IMG/VR virus record: IMGVR_UViG_3300009103_001934
Span: 62,001-126,000 of that record
Origin: a virus
DNA: 64,000 nt
Strand: one strand, 5' to 3'
Positions 8,805 through 17,841 of this stretch are shown here, piece after piece (the stretch's first letter is position 1; each line of letters starts with the position of its first letter). The notes beneath the pieces are model-generated. The model made no database searches. It saw only the letters and a program-made list of their open reading frames with translations, and was not told where the DNA came from. Position numbers and translations under genes: made by a program.

Positions 8805-8872
8805 TTTTTCCAAGTAAATAAAAAACGTAATTTTTTCCCGAAAGGACTCTTCATTTAAAAGTGGACGATATA

Positions 8873-8901
8873 TTGACATACATTAGGAAAACGTGTAATA
8901 T
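8873..8901 (+). promoter_or_regulatory. tmRNA promoter
   Basis: TTGACA, 17-nt spacer, TAATAT. The -10 box ends 8 nt before the first paired base of the tmRNA acceptor stem, so transcription should begin at or within 1-2 nt of the mature 5' end. Confidence 0.85.
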
Positions 8902-8909
8902 ATAAACAC

Positions 8910-9327
8910 GGGAGCGTACTGGATTCGATTTAGAACCTTACGCCAGATTGCAAGCAGAGGATAATGGTTGGCCTCTTTAAATATCCATTAACAACATATA
9001 TGCCAATAGTGATATTGACATGGAGTTCGCTCCTTCTTTAGCTGAAGCTGACGAGATTCTCGCCAAGTTCGGCTACGTGGAGGAAGAAGAGCTCCAGCTG
9101 GCAGCATAAGTTCTGCCCCGTCCTACTCTGGATGCTCGTTAAGGAGCTAGGGCGTCGACAGCGAGCAAAAAAACTAGGAAGGGTGAGGAGTCTAGGATAA
9201 ATAAAGTGCCTCCAACCTCGTGTGTAGTTGTCAGTGATGAAGCACGAAAAATAACACTGACTAAGCTTGTAGTACATTTGAGCCGATGGCTTTAAAGACG
9301 CGGGTTCGACTCCCGCCGCTTCCACCA
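8910..9327 (+). ncRNA. ssrA: tmRNA (one-piece) with an unusually long tag
   Basis: The 5' GGGAGCG pairs with the 3' CGCTTCC followed by ACCA, giving a 7-bp tRNA-like acceptor stem with encoded CCA, and the T-arm GGGTTCGACTCCC is intact. The 5' arm shows the conserved GTACTGGATTCGA. Pseudoknot 1 is visible: AGAGG/CCTCT (8956-8960 with 8972-8976) interlocked with AATGG/CCATT (8963-8967 with 8985-8989). Twelve nt later a GCC resume codon at 9002 opens a 35-codon frame ending ...ELQLAA then TAA at 9107-9109. Tag-end LAA is the usual protease recognition end. Function: rescue of stalled ribosomes and tagging of the nascent chain for degradation. Confidence 0.95.
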
Positions 9328-9333
9328 ATTAGC

Positions 9334-9918
9334 ATGAGAATCACAGAGAATCGAGATGAGTTTGTAAAATACGTTTCTGGTCTTTCACCTAAAGGTAGTG
9401 TCTGTGCAGAAATAGGGGTCCTTACAGGGAGTTTTTCTCTGAAAATATTTAAATACATTAAGCCAAGTAAATTATTTTTAATAGACCCGTGGGAAAAGGG
9501 GCGCGATAAAAACGGAGAGCCTACATACAAGGAGTTTGGAAACTTACCTACAGCTTATAGTACCCCAGAGCATCTTGATATAGTTAAGGCTGCTTTTTCA
9601 AAGGAGATTACAAATAAAACAGTTGTAATTAAAAAAGATTTTTCCTATAATGTCGTAGATTCTTTTCAGAATAACTTTTTTGATTTTATATATATTGATT
9701 CCTGTCATCTCTATGAATGCATAAAGTCGGATCTGAAAATATTTTTGCCTAAATTAAAAGAACAAGGCTTAATGTGCGGACATGACTACGCTAATAAGCT
9801 AGGATTTGGAGTGGTTAAAGCTGTGGATGAATTTATTTTAGAGAATAACTTCGAATGGGTCGCTAAGAGTAAAGAGAAGGACCCTGACTGGGCCCTAAGG
9901 CGTCGTAAGCGAACATGA
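9334..9918 (+). CDS. Class I SAM-dependent methyltransferase
   Basis: 194 aa from the ATG at 9334, 7 nt after the tmRNA CCA; an upstream in-frame ATG lies inside the tmRNA. SVCAEIGVLTGSFS is the SAM loop, LFLIDPWEKG the next acidic loop, FDFIYIDSCHLYE the catalytic/metal segment and GLMCGHDYA the late motif, as in Methyltransf_24 sugar/peptide O-methyltransferases. Probable glycan modification given its neighbours. Confidence 0.78.
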   Translation: MRITENRDEFVKYVSGLSPKGSVCAEIGVLTGSFSLKIFKYIKPSKLFLIDPWEKGRDKNGEPTYKEFGNLPTAYSTPEHLDIVKAAFSKEITNKTVVIKKDFSYNVVDSFQNNFFDFIYIDSCHLYECIKSDLKIFLPKLKEQGLMCGHDYANKLGFGVVKAVDEFILENNFEWVAKSKEKDPDWALRRRKRT

Positions 9919-9945
9919 AGTGGAAGACAAAAGTCAAATTAATTG

Positions 9946-9973
9946 TTGACTTCCTGTTTTTCCCTGTTAAATT
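9946..9973 (+). promoter_or_regulatory. Promoter for the epimerase gene, leaderless spacing
   Basis: TTGACT, 16-nt spacer, TAAATT, with 6 nt between the -10 box and the GTG start. A transcript from here would have essentially no 5' leader. Confidence 0.55.
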
Positions 9974-9979
9974 TTTTAT

Positions 9980-10879
9980 GTGAGTAAATGTTTAGTAACT
10001 GGAGGGTGCGGATTTATTGGCGGCCACATCGTTGATAAATTGGTAGATCTTAACCATGACGTCGTAGTTATTGATAATTATTCTGCTGAATGCAACGATA
10101 ATTTTCACCACAATACAAGAGCTTTATATAATAACGTAGACATAGGCGATTATGACAAGATTCGGCCACTTTTCGATGGGGTAGATTATGTTTTTCATTT
10201 GGCTGCGCAGGCTAGAATTATGGTCTGCTTAAATAAGCCACAAGAGGCCTGCAGAACTAATTTTGTTGGTACTTGTAACGTCCTAGAAGCTTCTAGGACG
10301 AATCAAGTTAAGAGGGTGGTATATTCCTCTACTTCTTCCGCTTATGGCCTCAAAAATGATCCTCCGCTCAAAGAAACCATGTCTAGGGACTGTTTAAACC
10401 CCTATTCTGTAAGCAAGGTAGCAGCGGAAGATCTATGTAAGATGTATAACTCTCTTTGGGACTTAGAAACAGTTATTTTCAGGTATTTTAATGTCTACGG
10501 AGAGCGTCAACCGACAAAGGGACAATATGCGCCAGTTATTGGACTCTTTCAAAGACAGAAGGAGGCGGGCGAATCTATGACCGTTGTGGGAGACGGACTA
10601 CAGAGAAGAGACTATACGCACGTTTCTGACGTGGCTGAAGCGAACCTTCGAGCAGCGCTTACGGACAATAAAGAAGCCTTGGGAGAAGTAATTAACGTAG
10701 GTACGGGAAAAAATCATAGCGTGTTGGACTTGGTTGAGTTAATAAAAGGAGACGTCGAATTCATACCTCAGAGACCGGGAGAAGCAAGAGAAACTCTAGC
10801 AGATATAAGTAAACTTAGAGACTTATTGGGCTATGAACCACAAGTTATACTAGAAGATTGGATTAAAGAAAATGAATAG
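9980..10879 (+). CDS. NAD-dependent epimerase/dehydratase (GalE-like SDR)
   Basis: 299 aa, GTG start. VTGGCGFIGGHIVDKL is the Rossmann NAD motif, HLAAQA the second SDR signature, and catalytic Ser-Tyr-Lys are seen in SSTSSAYG and NPYSVSKVAAE. The C-terminal half has GDGLQRRDYTHVSDVA and INVGTG, as in UDP-glucose 4-epimerases and related nucleotide-sugar epimerases. It would supply a sugar donor for the downstream glycosyltransferases; the exact substrate cannot be read from the sequence. Confidence 0.85.
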   Translation: MSKCLVTGGCGFIGGHIVDKLVDLNHDVVVIDNYSAECNDNFHHNTRALYNNVDIGDYDKIRPLFDGVDYVFHLAAQARIMVCLNKPQEACRTNFVGTCNVLEASRTNQVKRVVYSSTSSAYGLKNDPPLKETMSRDCLNPYSVSKVAAEDLCKMYNSLWDLETVIFRYFNVYGERQPTKGQYAPVIGLFQRQKEAGESMTVVGDGLQRRDYTHVSDVAEANLRAALTDNKEALGEVINVGTGKNHSVLDLVELIKGDVEFIPQRPGEARETLADISKLRDLLGYEPQVILEDWIKENE

Positions 10880-12836
10880 AATATTTATAAATATCGCTTC
10901 GTATAGGGACAAGGAATTAATTCCGACAGTAAAAGACGCTATTAAAAAAGCGAAAGATAAAAGCAGGATTTCGTTCGGTATATGCTGGCAGTACGGAGAA
11001 GATGAACCGCTTACCTTTGGCGAGGACGAGGATCCTTTATTCGAAGGGATCGGGGGGCTCAATTACGCTAGGTATGACTATAGAGATAGTTTGGGTATGG
11101 GCTGGGGGAGGAAGATCAGTCAGGCTTTTTGGAGGGGCGAGCAATTTCAGTTACAAATTGATTCTCATATGAGATTCGCCCAAGACTGGGACTGGCATTT
11201 ATTAAATCTTTTAGCTAGATGCGAATCTTCTAAGCCAATCTTAACCTCTAGAACCTTACCGTATTACCCAGAGAAAGGAGATGAATTAAAAGATGGACTT
11301 AGTACCTACATGCACCCCAAAAACTTTAGGGATAACGGAGTGCTAGTGTTAACTTCTGGAGCGATAAGGCACAGATGGAAGAAAAAGAATCCTATTCCGG
11401 GAGCTTTTATCTCAGGACACTTCATGTTTTCGTCGTCAAAAATTCTACAAGAAATGCCGTACGACGATAAGTTTGCGATCATTAGCACTGGGGACGAGCC
11501 AGCGCTAGCAATTAAAGCTTGGACTCGTGGCTGGGATATTTTTTACCCTCATAAGGTGTATGTTTGGCATCATTTCTACAGAGAAGGAGCCAAGAAAAAC
11601 CACAGTGATCAATATTTTAAAAAGGGCACAGATGTGCATCCTTCTCAGAGGAAGCTCGCAGAAGAGGGCGTGAAAAGATTTGTAGCGCTAACATCAGGAA
11701 AAATAAAAGACGAAAGGTATGGCTTAGGCAAGGCCAGAACACTGGAAGAGTATAAGCAGTATACTGGAGTAGACTATAAGAGAAGAAAGATTCAGAAAAG
11801 GGGTGACTTAATAGAGGGCGTTTGGAAATCAAAGAGCGCTGACTCGGCCACGCCCCAGCCACGACCGATGATTAAAGTCGAAGGGAACGATAAGGTAGGA
11901 GAAAACGCAAAGAATAAAATATATGTACAGATAGCTAGCTATAGAGATCCTGATGTAGAGAATACCATTCAAGACTTAATAGCAAAGGCAGATAAGCCTA
12001 ATAACTTAATCCTAGGCATCTGTGATCAGTATGGGCCAGAAAACAGAAACTTGCCAGAATATAGCAAAGAGAACTTCAGGGTTATCAGAGTTCCTTTTTA
12101 TATTAGTCCGGGGTTAGGTTGGGCAAGGCATATGATACAAAAATTGTACTTTGAGGGCGACGCAGAGTACACCATGCAGTTAGACTCCCATATGAGATTT
12201 AAAACTGGTTGGGATACTAAATTAATTAATATGGTTAAGGACGCACCCTCTAAAAAACCGATAATCTCTCATTATTGTACGGCCTTTACATTTGATCAAA
12301 AGCCTATGAGCTACGAGAATAGAGATGATCTATTTAAAATGTATTGCTTGAGGTTTAACGACACAGGAACGGTCTCCTTCAGGCAGAGGAGAGTCCACAA
12401 GGAAGAGCAGACGGGTAGACCCGGGAGATCTATGCTTGTTTCGGGACACTTTTATTTTACCCTAGCTAAGCATATAGGGGAATATAAATATGATCCCGAT
12501 TTATATTTTGCTGGAGATGAAATTTCTCTAGCGACTAGGTCTTGGACTAGAGGGTGGGATATGTTTTATCCCTCAGAAAATGTAGTGTTTCATAATTACA
12601 CCAGAGAGAAGAGAATATGTCACTGGGCGGATCAAAAAATCGGCTATGGATCACTACATAAAGAGAGTCTTAAAAGACTAAGGCAAATGCTGGGAATGGA
12701 AGATAACGGAATAGACCTTGGAGAGTATGGCCTAGGAACAGAAAGGAACTTAAAAGATTTTGAAAAAATATCTGGCATTAATTTTAAAGAAAGAAAGCTA
12801 GCAGAAAGAGCAGAGAAGGGAGAGCCGTCCTTTTAG
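10872..12836 (+). CDS. Tandem two-domain GlcNAc-transferase-like glycosyltransferase
   Basis: 654 aa made of two copies of one domain (about residues 1-310 and 355-650). Each copy has IASYRD at its start, a QIDSHMRF or QLDSHMRF metal/nucleotide motif, a SGHF segment, GDE plus WTRGWD-FYP, and a closing LGxxRxLxxxxxxxG segment. This is the pattern of the Skp1-type GlcNAc transferase family (PF11397 as remembered). The linker is proline- and lysine-rich. Overlaps the epimerase end by 8 nt. Two active sites could build alternating or repeated linkages (inference). Confidence 0.75.
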   Translation: MNRIFINIASYRDKELIPTVKDAIKKAKDKSRISFGICWQYGEDEPLTFGEDEDPLFEGIGGLNYARYDYRDSLGMGWGRKISQAFWRGEQFQLQIDSHMRFAQDWDWHLLNLLARCESSKPILTSRTLPYYPEKGDELKDGLSTYMHPKNFRDNGVLVLTSGAIRHRWKKKNPIPGAFISGHFMFSSSKILQEMPYDDKFAIISTGDEPALAIKAWTRGWDIFYPHKVYVWHHFYREGAKKNHSDQYFKKGTDVHPSQRKLAEEGVKRFVALTSGKIKDERYGLGKARTLEEYKQYTGVDYKRRKIQKRGDLIEGVWKSKSADSATPQPRPMIKVEGNDKVGENAKNKIYVQIASYRDPDVENTIQDLIAKADKPNNLILGICDQYGPENRNLPEYSKENFRVIRVPFYISPGLGWARHMIQKLYFEGDAEYTMQLDSHMRFKTGWDTKLINMVKDAPSKKPIISHYCTAFTFDQKPMSYENRDDLFKMYCLRFNDTGTVSFRQRRVHKEEQTGRPGRSMLVSGHFYFTLAKHIGEYKYDPDLYFAGDEISLATRSWTRGWDMFYPSENVVFHNYTREKRICHWADQKIGYGSLHKESLKRLRQMLGMEDNGIDLGEYGLGTERNLKDFEKISGINFKERKLAERAEKGEPSF

Positions 12837-12838
12837 TT

Positions 12839-13678
12839 ATGGCTGTAGTATTTCATTTTAATGGTCACGCTGAGCCCAAGTATTCAGATCAGGATATCTG
12901 GTTTCTAAAGCAAAAGGTAATAGAGGCGGCGGGTAGTAAATATGAGCTAGAAGACTGCGAGGTGTTGACTTTTGATAACGCTTTTCACCACTATACGCTG
13001 CTTGAGTGCACGGATAGGCTTAAATTACCAATAGTTAATTTGGGCGAAGAAAAATATTATAAACCCCTCAGAGAAAAATACAAGCTTAACGAAGAAGAAA
13101 AGTGGTACGGCAACCTAACAGCGAAGAAAAAAATGAAGGACGGTTTTACCTTAACCCATAAAATCCTAGCTGTTTATGACTACTTAAAGAATAATAAAAC
13201 AAAAAAATATTTTTATTTCTTTGATCAGTCCGACGTATATATTACCGGCGACTTACAAGAGAAAATAAAAGTACTAGAAGAAAAAAAATGCAAATTACTT
13301 TTTAATGCAGAAACCAAATGTATGTACTGGCCCATGGCGATTAGGGGTAATCCAATATATCCTGATATTAATAAGTTTTTTATTAACTATGGAGACCTAA
13401 AGAAGTTTGAAGTAGATACCTATTCACCGACCGCTCACGAATCTAACGGTAAAAAGTTTTTATTTTTAAATAGCGGGGCATATTTAGCGGAAACAGATTT
13501 CTTTGTTTCGTTCTTCGATAAATATATTAACTTCTTTATGGAATTTATTGATGTAAATGATCAAACTATTATGCATCATTTTCATTTTTTATATTACCCA
13601 GATATACAAGTCGATAATAAGTGCGAGATCTTTCAGTGCATGGGACCAAACGTAGTGGAGTTTAATTATGAAAGATGA
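12839..13678 (+). CDS. Glycosyltransferase resembling the collagen lysyl hydroxylase (PLOD) GT domain
   Basis: 279 aa. YFYFFDQSDVYITG gives an acidic donor/metal motif in the position of the family DxxD, then KLLFNAETKCMYWPM, KFLFLNSGAYLAE, VNDQTIMHHFHF and DIQVDNKCEIFQCM. This order (FNAE, FLNSG, DDQ, LD-xx-IFQ) is that of procollagen glucosyl/galactosyltransferases. Closely similar to the next gene (tandem paralogue), with ATGA overlap. Acceptor unknown; collagen-like or other virion proteins are an inference. Confidence 0.72.
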   Translation: MAVVFHFNGHAEPKYSDQDIWFLKQKVIEAAGSKYELEDCEVLTFDNAFHHYTLLECTDRLKLPIVNLGEEKYYKPLREKYKLNEEEKWYGNLTAKKKMKDGFTLTHKILAVYDYLKNNKTKKYFYFFDQSDVYITGDLQEKIKVLEEKKCKLLFNAETKCMYWPMAIRGNPIYPDINKFFINYGDLKKFEVDTYSPTAHESNGKKFLFLNSGAYLAETDFFVSFFDKYINFFMEFIDVNDQTIMHHFHFLYYPDIQVDNKCEIFQCMGPNVVEFNYER

Positions 13679-14523
13679 GCGCATTAGCTTTTCATTTTAA
13701 TGGTTCGACACTTGGTAAATATAGGCATAATCTTGCCGTACTCGAAAACCTTTTAGAAAAAAACTCTAGGCGACCGACTGCGCTAGACAAGACCCAAATC
13801 TTTTGTTTTGATAATTCATTAAATAATTTAATGTTAATAGACTGCCTCAGAAAACTGAACCTAGACTTCATTAACTTGGGTGAGAAACGGTATTTTGGGG
13901 AGCTTCAAAAAAGATACCCGTTTAAAGATAAAAAGCACACTTGGTTTCTAAATCCGAAGTGGCTAGGCAAGGAGGGAGAGGAAGACAATCATTTTTGGCC
14001 GCTAGCTAAGATGATGACATTATATCATTATATTAAAAATAATAAAAATATTAAGCCTTACTTTTTTTTATTCGATCAGAGCGACGTGTTTTTAACAGAC
14101 AACCCAGAAAAAAAACTGGAAGTATTCTTGGAAAAAGATTGCGGTATGCTTTTCGGGGCGGAGTCTAACTGTATGTATTGGCCCATGAGAATAAGGGGCA
14201 AGTTATGGTACGCTTATATTAATAAATTTTTTGCAAATTACGGGGACGTTAAAAGGTTTGAGTCAGAAACTTACTCTGAAGATTGCTACGCTAGCGGTGG
14301 ACATAAGATGGTATTTTTAAATGGAGGCATGAGAATATGCAATACTGAATATTACATGAATTTTATGGATAAATATTATAGATTTATTGAAGAATTCATG
14401 TGCTTAACGGAGCAAACAACGCTACATCACTTTCACTTCTCTTACTACCCAGAGATACAAATAGATAATAAATGTGAGATTTTTCAGTGTATGTATCCCA
14501 GCGGTATTGAATATAATATATAA
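13675..14523 (+). CDS. Glycosyltransferase, PLOD-GT-like (tandem paralogue)
   Basis: 282 aa. Same landmark order as its upstream neighbour: FLFDQSDVFLTD, LFGAESNCMYWPM, MVFLNGGMRI, LTEQTTLHHFHF and IQIDNKCEIFQCM. The shared MYWPM and HHFHF blocks show recent duplication. Overlaps both neighbours by a few bases, so all are one operon. Confidence 0.72.
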   Translation: MSALAFHFNGSTLGKYRHNLAVLENLLEKNSRRPTALDKTQIFCFDNSLNNLMLIDCLRKLNLDFINLGEKRYFGELQKRYPFKDKKHTWFLNPKWLGKEGEEDNHFWPLAKMMTLYHYIKNNKNIKPYFFLFDQSDVFLTDNPEKKLEVFLEKDCGMLFGAESNCMYWPMRIRGKLWYAYINKFFANYGDVKRFESETYSEDCYASGGHKMVFLNGGMRICNTEYYMNFMDKYYRFIEEFMCLTEQTTLHHFHFSYYPEIQIDNKCEIFQCMYPSGIEYNI

Positions 14524-15344
14524 TGAAACTTTTTGCTGGCCCATACAGGCACGAGTTTGGTCACGAGCTTTTTAGTTTCCAAGGGCACGTAAGGAAACTG
14601 TCAACAGCTTATGACAGAACGGTAGTGTGCAGTAGAGAAAGTATGCGATATTTATATCAAGATTTTGTTGACGAATTCGTTCCGTTGGACGATCACTTAG
14701 ATATTTCAAAGTATTCGGATTACAAAGTAATAACTAAGGACGATTGTCATTACCACGTGGCTAGATCAGCAGGGAACGTTAACTTAGACCAGAAATTTAT
14801 CCGATATGGGCAGCCAATAGAAGAAGGGTATGATATTATTTTTCACGCAAGAGCTAAGAGCGGGGGTATGTGCAAAAATCTAGAAAGAAAAGTATACGAT
14901 GAAGCGTTTAAAGAATTGAATGGTAAATATAAAGTGTCTTTCATAGGGACTAAAAAAGATTCTTACTGTCCGGACGGAGCAAAAGACTTAAGGGATATAC
15001 CTTTAAAAAAGCTAGCGGATATTATATGCTCCTCAAGGCTAGTAGTGGGAGAAAGCAGCGGACCGATTCATTTCGCTTCTTTGTGCGGCACGCAGCACCT
15101 CACTTGGGGAGGGTATAGACTTAGAACTTTTTCTAGATACACTTATCACTGGAATCCATTTAGCGTGAACTGTTTTTTGTTTGAGACGCTACAGGACAAC
15201 TACCTTAAGAACCGAATTAAAATCGGTGCAAGGGTACCCAAGGATATCCTAGAGAGGGAGCATGTTAATATAATCGAAAGCAAAACCCATAGGGAACCGT
15301 CTTTGAATGACCTAGTTTTAGCTATAACTGCCATTTTAAAATGA
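14523..15344 (+). CDS. GT9-like glycosyltransferase (heptosyltransferase fold)
   Basis: 273 aa. The C-terminal half has KVSFIGTKKD, ADIICSSRLVVGESSGPIHFASLCGT and LTWGG, matching the GT9/GT-B donor domain where heptosyltransferases show (S/T)xxxGxxT-x-HLAxxxGxP. The phage also encodes two ADP-heptose pathway-like enzymes, so heptose is a possible donor (inference). Confidence 0.6.
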   Translation: MKLFAGPYRHEFGHELFSFQGHVRKLSTAYDRTVVCSRESMRYLYQDFVDEFVPLDDHLDISKYSDYKVITKDDCHYHVARSAGNVNLDQKFIRYGQPIEEGYDIIFHARAKSGGMCKNLERKVYDEAFKELNGKYKVSFIGTKKDSYCPDGAKDLRDIPLKKLADIICSSRLVVGESSGPIHFASLCGTQHLTWGGYRLRTFSRYTYHWNPFSVNCFLFETLQDNYLKNRIKIGARVPKDILEREHVNIIESKTHREPSLNDLVLAITAILK

Positions 15345-16021
15345 AAGATTACTGTATCGCCACCTTAAGTGCCGGAGAAAAGTATAACAAATACTTAAAA
15401 AATAATCTTTTATCAAATACCGACATAACAGAGGAAGGAACAAAAATATTTATTACTACAGATGATACAGAGTCTTTTGCTAGTTACAAAGATAGGGCGG
15501 AGATTTTTAACTTCACTCCTGAATGGATTGCGGACGTTAGGGAAACAAGAACAAGAAATTGGTTTAACTATCACCTAAAAACGCATGCGATAAGAAATGC
15601 CTTTAATGCGGGCTATACTAAAATATTATACATAGATAGCGATATAAATATATTAAAATGGAATAAAGACTTCTTAGTTAAGGAGCAAAGGGGCTTTTAC
15701 TTTAGGACCTTTTTAAGCAAGGGTCAATATGCGGAAAAATATGACTTTTATTCTAAGCTTTTTGGTGCTAACTTATGGCATTATTATAGACCGGTTAGCG
15801 AGAAGCTAATATATATTAACACGGAGCCGGATAAAATTAATGGATTTTTGAATACTTGGGAATACTTGGCGGATATGTCTAGGGGGAAAGTGAATCCTTA
15901 CTCTGAAGGGCATGAAATACTACTGGCTTGTAGGTTTAATGGAGCAAGCGTTTTTAAATATAAGCCAGACCCATTTAAAGGCAGCGAAAAGTTTATGCAA
16001 GATAGTCACGGTGCAGGATGA
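15341..16021 (+). CDS. GT-A fold glycosyltransferase
   Basis: 226 aa. KILYIDSDINILKWN supplies a DxD metal/nucleotide motif at mid-length, preceded by the helix HLKTHAIRNAFNAGY typical of GT8-like folds. A late GHEILLACRF segment may hold the acceptor site. Overlaps the upstream gene by ATGA and the downstream gene by 4 nt. Confidence 0.65.
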   Translation: MKDYCIATLSAGEKYNKYLKNNLLSNTDITEEGTKIFITTDDTESFASYKDRAEIFNFTPEWIADVRETRTRNWFNYHLKTHAIRNAFNAGYTKILYIDSDINILKWNKDFLVKEQRGFYFRTFLSKGQYAEKYDFYSKLFGANLWHYYRPVSEKLIYINTEPDKINGFLNTWEYLADMSRGKVNPYSEGHEILLACRFNGASVFKYKPDPFKGSEKFMQDSHGAG

Positions 16022-16836
16022 AAATAACCACAGTCATAGAATTGTTTGGGCAAGAAAAGGAGGAGTTACTTAACAATTATTATTTAATGTTAAAGCTCTG
16101 GCTACATCATTTGAATATGTATGCCAACGAGTGTGAAATAGAGTTGCTTTATATTAATTCTTTTACGGGCGTAAAATCAAACGTGCTTTTCTATAAAGAT
16201 TTTGAAGAGTTTTTAAAACGGTATCCCAAATTGAATATAAGTATAGAACAGATAGACTCGCCTCAGGTCGATCGTACACCCCGAGGAAGAAAGCATTCTA
16301 TTAAACATCAACAATTTTTCAATAACAAGCTGGCCGTTTTACAGCGCAAGCCCCCGTTTATTTGGATGGATATAGACCTCTTCCTTTTTAAGCCGCTTAA
16401 AGAATTTTATAAACACATGGGAGACAATCCATTCGTGGGGACAGGACACGGAAGTCATATACGGGGAGAAAAAGACAAGGTTCAAGCTGGACTTTATATA
16501 CTTAATAAAGAGAACTATATAGATATTGAGCTAGGACTTAAGCAGTGTCAAGAACTAGCTGGGGATCAGGCGCAGCACGTTTGCCACGATCAAGGTATAA
16601 TAAACGGATTCTTCACTAAGACCGGCCTAAACCCCTTTGTTTTTCATGGGCATGAATATTGGAATTGGCATGGAATGAGGTGCGATTTTCACAAAGACGG
16701 CGCAGAAGAGTTTGTCCGATGTACCGATAAGGAGGGGGACGAGGTCCATGGGTGTCATTTTTGGGGACTGCAAAAGCCGTGGAGGTACGCTCCGACGAAG
16801 GCGTTTTGGGAGGACTCTATCAAAAGAATAATATGA
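16018..16836 (+). CDS. GT-A fold glycosyltransferase
   Basis: 272 aa. PPFIWMDIDLFLFKP is a clear DxD motif and CHDQGIINGFF resembles the DQ-x-N acceptor/catalytic segment of nucleotide-diphospho-sugar transferases. A late histidine/tryptophan-rich segment (HGCHFWG) recalls the third metal ligand of GT8-like enzymes. Confidence 0.65.
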   Translation: MKITTVIELFGQEKEELLNNYYLMLKLWLHHLNMYANECEIELLYINSFTGVKSNVLFYKDFEEFLKRYPKLNISIEQIDSPQVDRTPRGRKHSIKHQQFFNNKLAVLQRKPPFIWMDIDLFLFKPLKEFYKHMGDNPFVGTGHGSHIRGEKDKVQAGLYILNKENYIDIELGLKQCQELAGDQAQHVCHDQGIINGFFTKTGLNPFVFHGHEYWNWHGMRCDFHKDGAEEFVRCTDKEGDEVHGCHFWGLQKPWRYAPTKAFWEDSIKRII

Positions 16837-17645
16837 TTACTTTAAATAATACATTATTTGATACGAAGCCATTTTTATTTCATATGAATGGTAGCCACGT
16901 TAAGAATTCTCAGGGCAGGAAGCTCAGGTCAGAGCTTTTTAAATATATTGATAGTAACATTTACGAGGAGGAGGGAGGGATAAGGGATACGACTTACTTT
17001 ATCTGTAGTTCCTATGGGGAGAGAGAAACTAACCTAGAAAAGACGCTTAAATTCTTCAAGGTTCCTTACGTTATGAGTGGCAGAGGAACAGAGGGGTGGG
17101 TTAATACTATGAAAGCGGGCCTGTTGGCAGAGTATCTACCCAAGATAAATACGAAGTATACCATGGGAATAGATGCCCATGACGTACTTTTACTTAAAGA
17201 TGCTAATGGAATTATCGACACCTTTGAGGAGGAGTTTGATTGTGACATGCTGTTTAATGCAGAGCTAGTTTCTTACCCAGAAAATGAAGAGCTCGCAGAT
17301 TTCGAAAAAGCGATATACGGAGATAGCCCGTTTCATTTTTTAAATTCAGGAGTTTGGATAGCCAAGACCGAATTCCTCAAGACTGTTATTCGAGACATAC
17401 TTGAAATAAGGTCCTCCAGACCCAGAAGCGACCAAGAGATCTATCGAAAGTTACATAAAAAATATTTCCCAAGGATTCAGATAGATAATCGCTGCGTTAT
17501 TTTTCAAACTACTTGCGAAAGCCTTAGTAAAAATTTAAGATCATCTCAGGTGGACCCCGATAACGCTTACGAGGTCGTGATAGACAAAGAAACAAGTACC
17601 TCTTTTAATTTATTACTTAAAAGGGAAAAATCAATAAGTGCTTGA
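16833..17645 (+). CDS. Glycosyltransferase, PLOD-GT-like (third copy)
   Basis: 270 aa from the ATG at 16833, which overlaps the upstream stop (ATGA); an earlier in-frame start would lie deep in the previous gene. TMGIDAHDVLLL, DMLFNAELVSYPE, FHFLNSGVWIAKTEF, SDQEIY and IQIDNRCVIFQTT follow the procollagen glycosyltransferase order. Here the DAHD motif is closer to the eukaryotic DSYD than in the other two copies. Confidence 0.74.
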   Translation: MITLNNTLFDTKPFLFHMNGSHVKNSQGRKLRSELFKYIDSNIYEEEGGIRDTTYFICSSYGERETNLEKTLKFFKVPYVMSGRGTEGWVNTMKAGLLAEYLPKINTKYTMGIDAHDVLLLKDANGIIDTFEEEFDCDMLFNAELVSYPENEELADFEKAIYGDSPFHFLNSGVWIAKTEFLKTVIRDILEIRSSRPRSDQEIYRKLHKKYFPRIQIDNRCVIFQTTCESLSKNLRSSQVDPDNAYEVVIDKETSTSFNLLLKREKSISA

Positions 17646-17670
17646 TTTTTTTGAGGAAAAGGGATAAAAT
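17642..17670 (+). promoter_or_regulatory. Promoter, near-leaderless
   Basis: TTGATT, 17-nt spacer, TAAAAT, then 9 nt to the ATG. It overlaps the stop region of the last glycosyltransferase and starts a new unit of small genes. Confidence 0.7.
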
Positions 17671-17679
17671 TAAGATAGG

Positions 17680-17841
17680 ATGAGAGTAAAAAAGGATAAG
17701 GCATACGTGGTCATAAGCGCTAATAAGGGTTATGTACAGGGAGCCTTTCCTTACACGAAGGAAGGTAAAAAACAAGCGTATGTATATCGCAATAAGCTAA
17801 AGAAAAAAAACAAGGAAGATTATGAGGTGGTCGTAAGATGA
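17680..17841 (+). CDS. Small basic hypothetical protein
   Basis: 53 aa, lysine-rich, beginning MRVKKDKAYVVISANKG. Well-placed promoter directly upstream and ATGA coupling to the next gene support expression. No family recognised. Confidence 0.6.
   Translation: MRVKKDKAYVVISANKGYVQGAFPYTKEGKKQAYVYRNKLKKKNKEDYEVVVR

Noticed and set aside
8910-9327. Coding frames on either strand across this interval
   Set aside because: They are frames through the tmRNA; the RNA structure explains the sequence fully.
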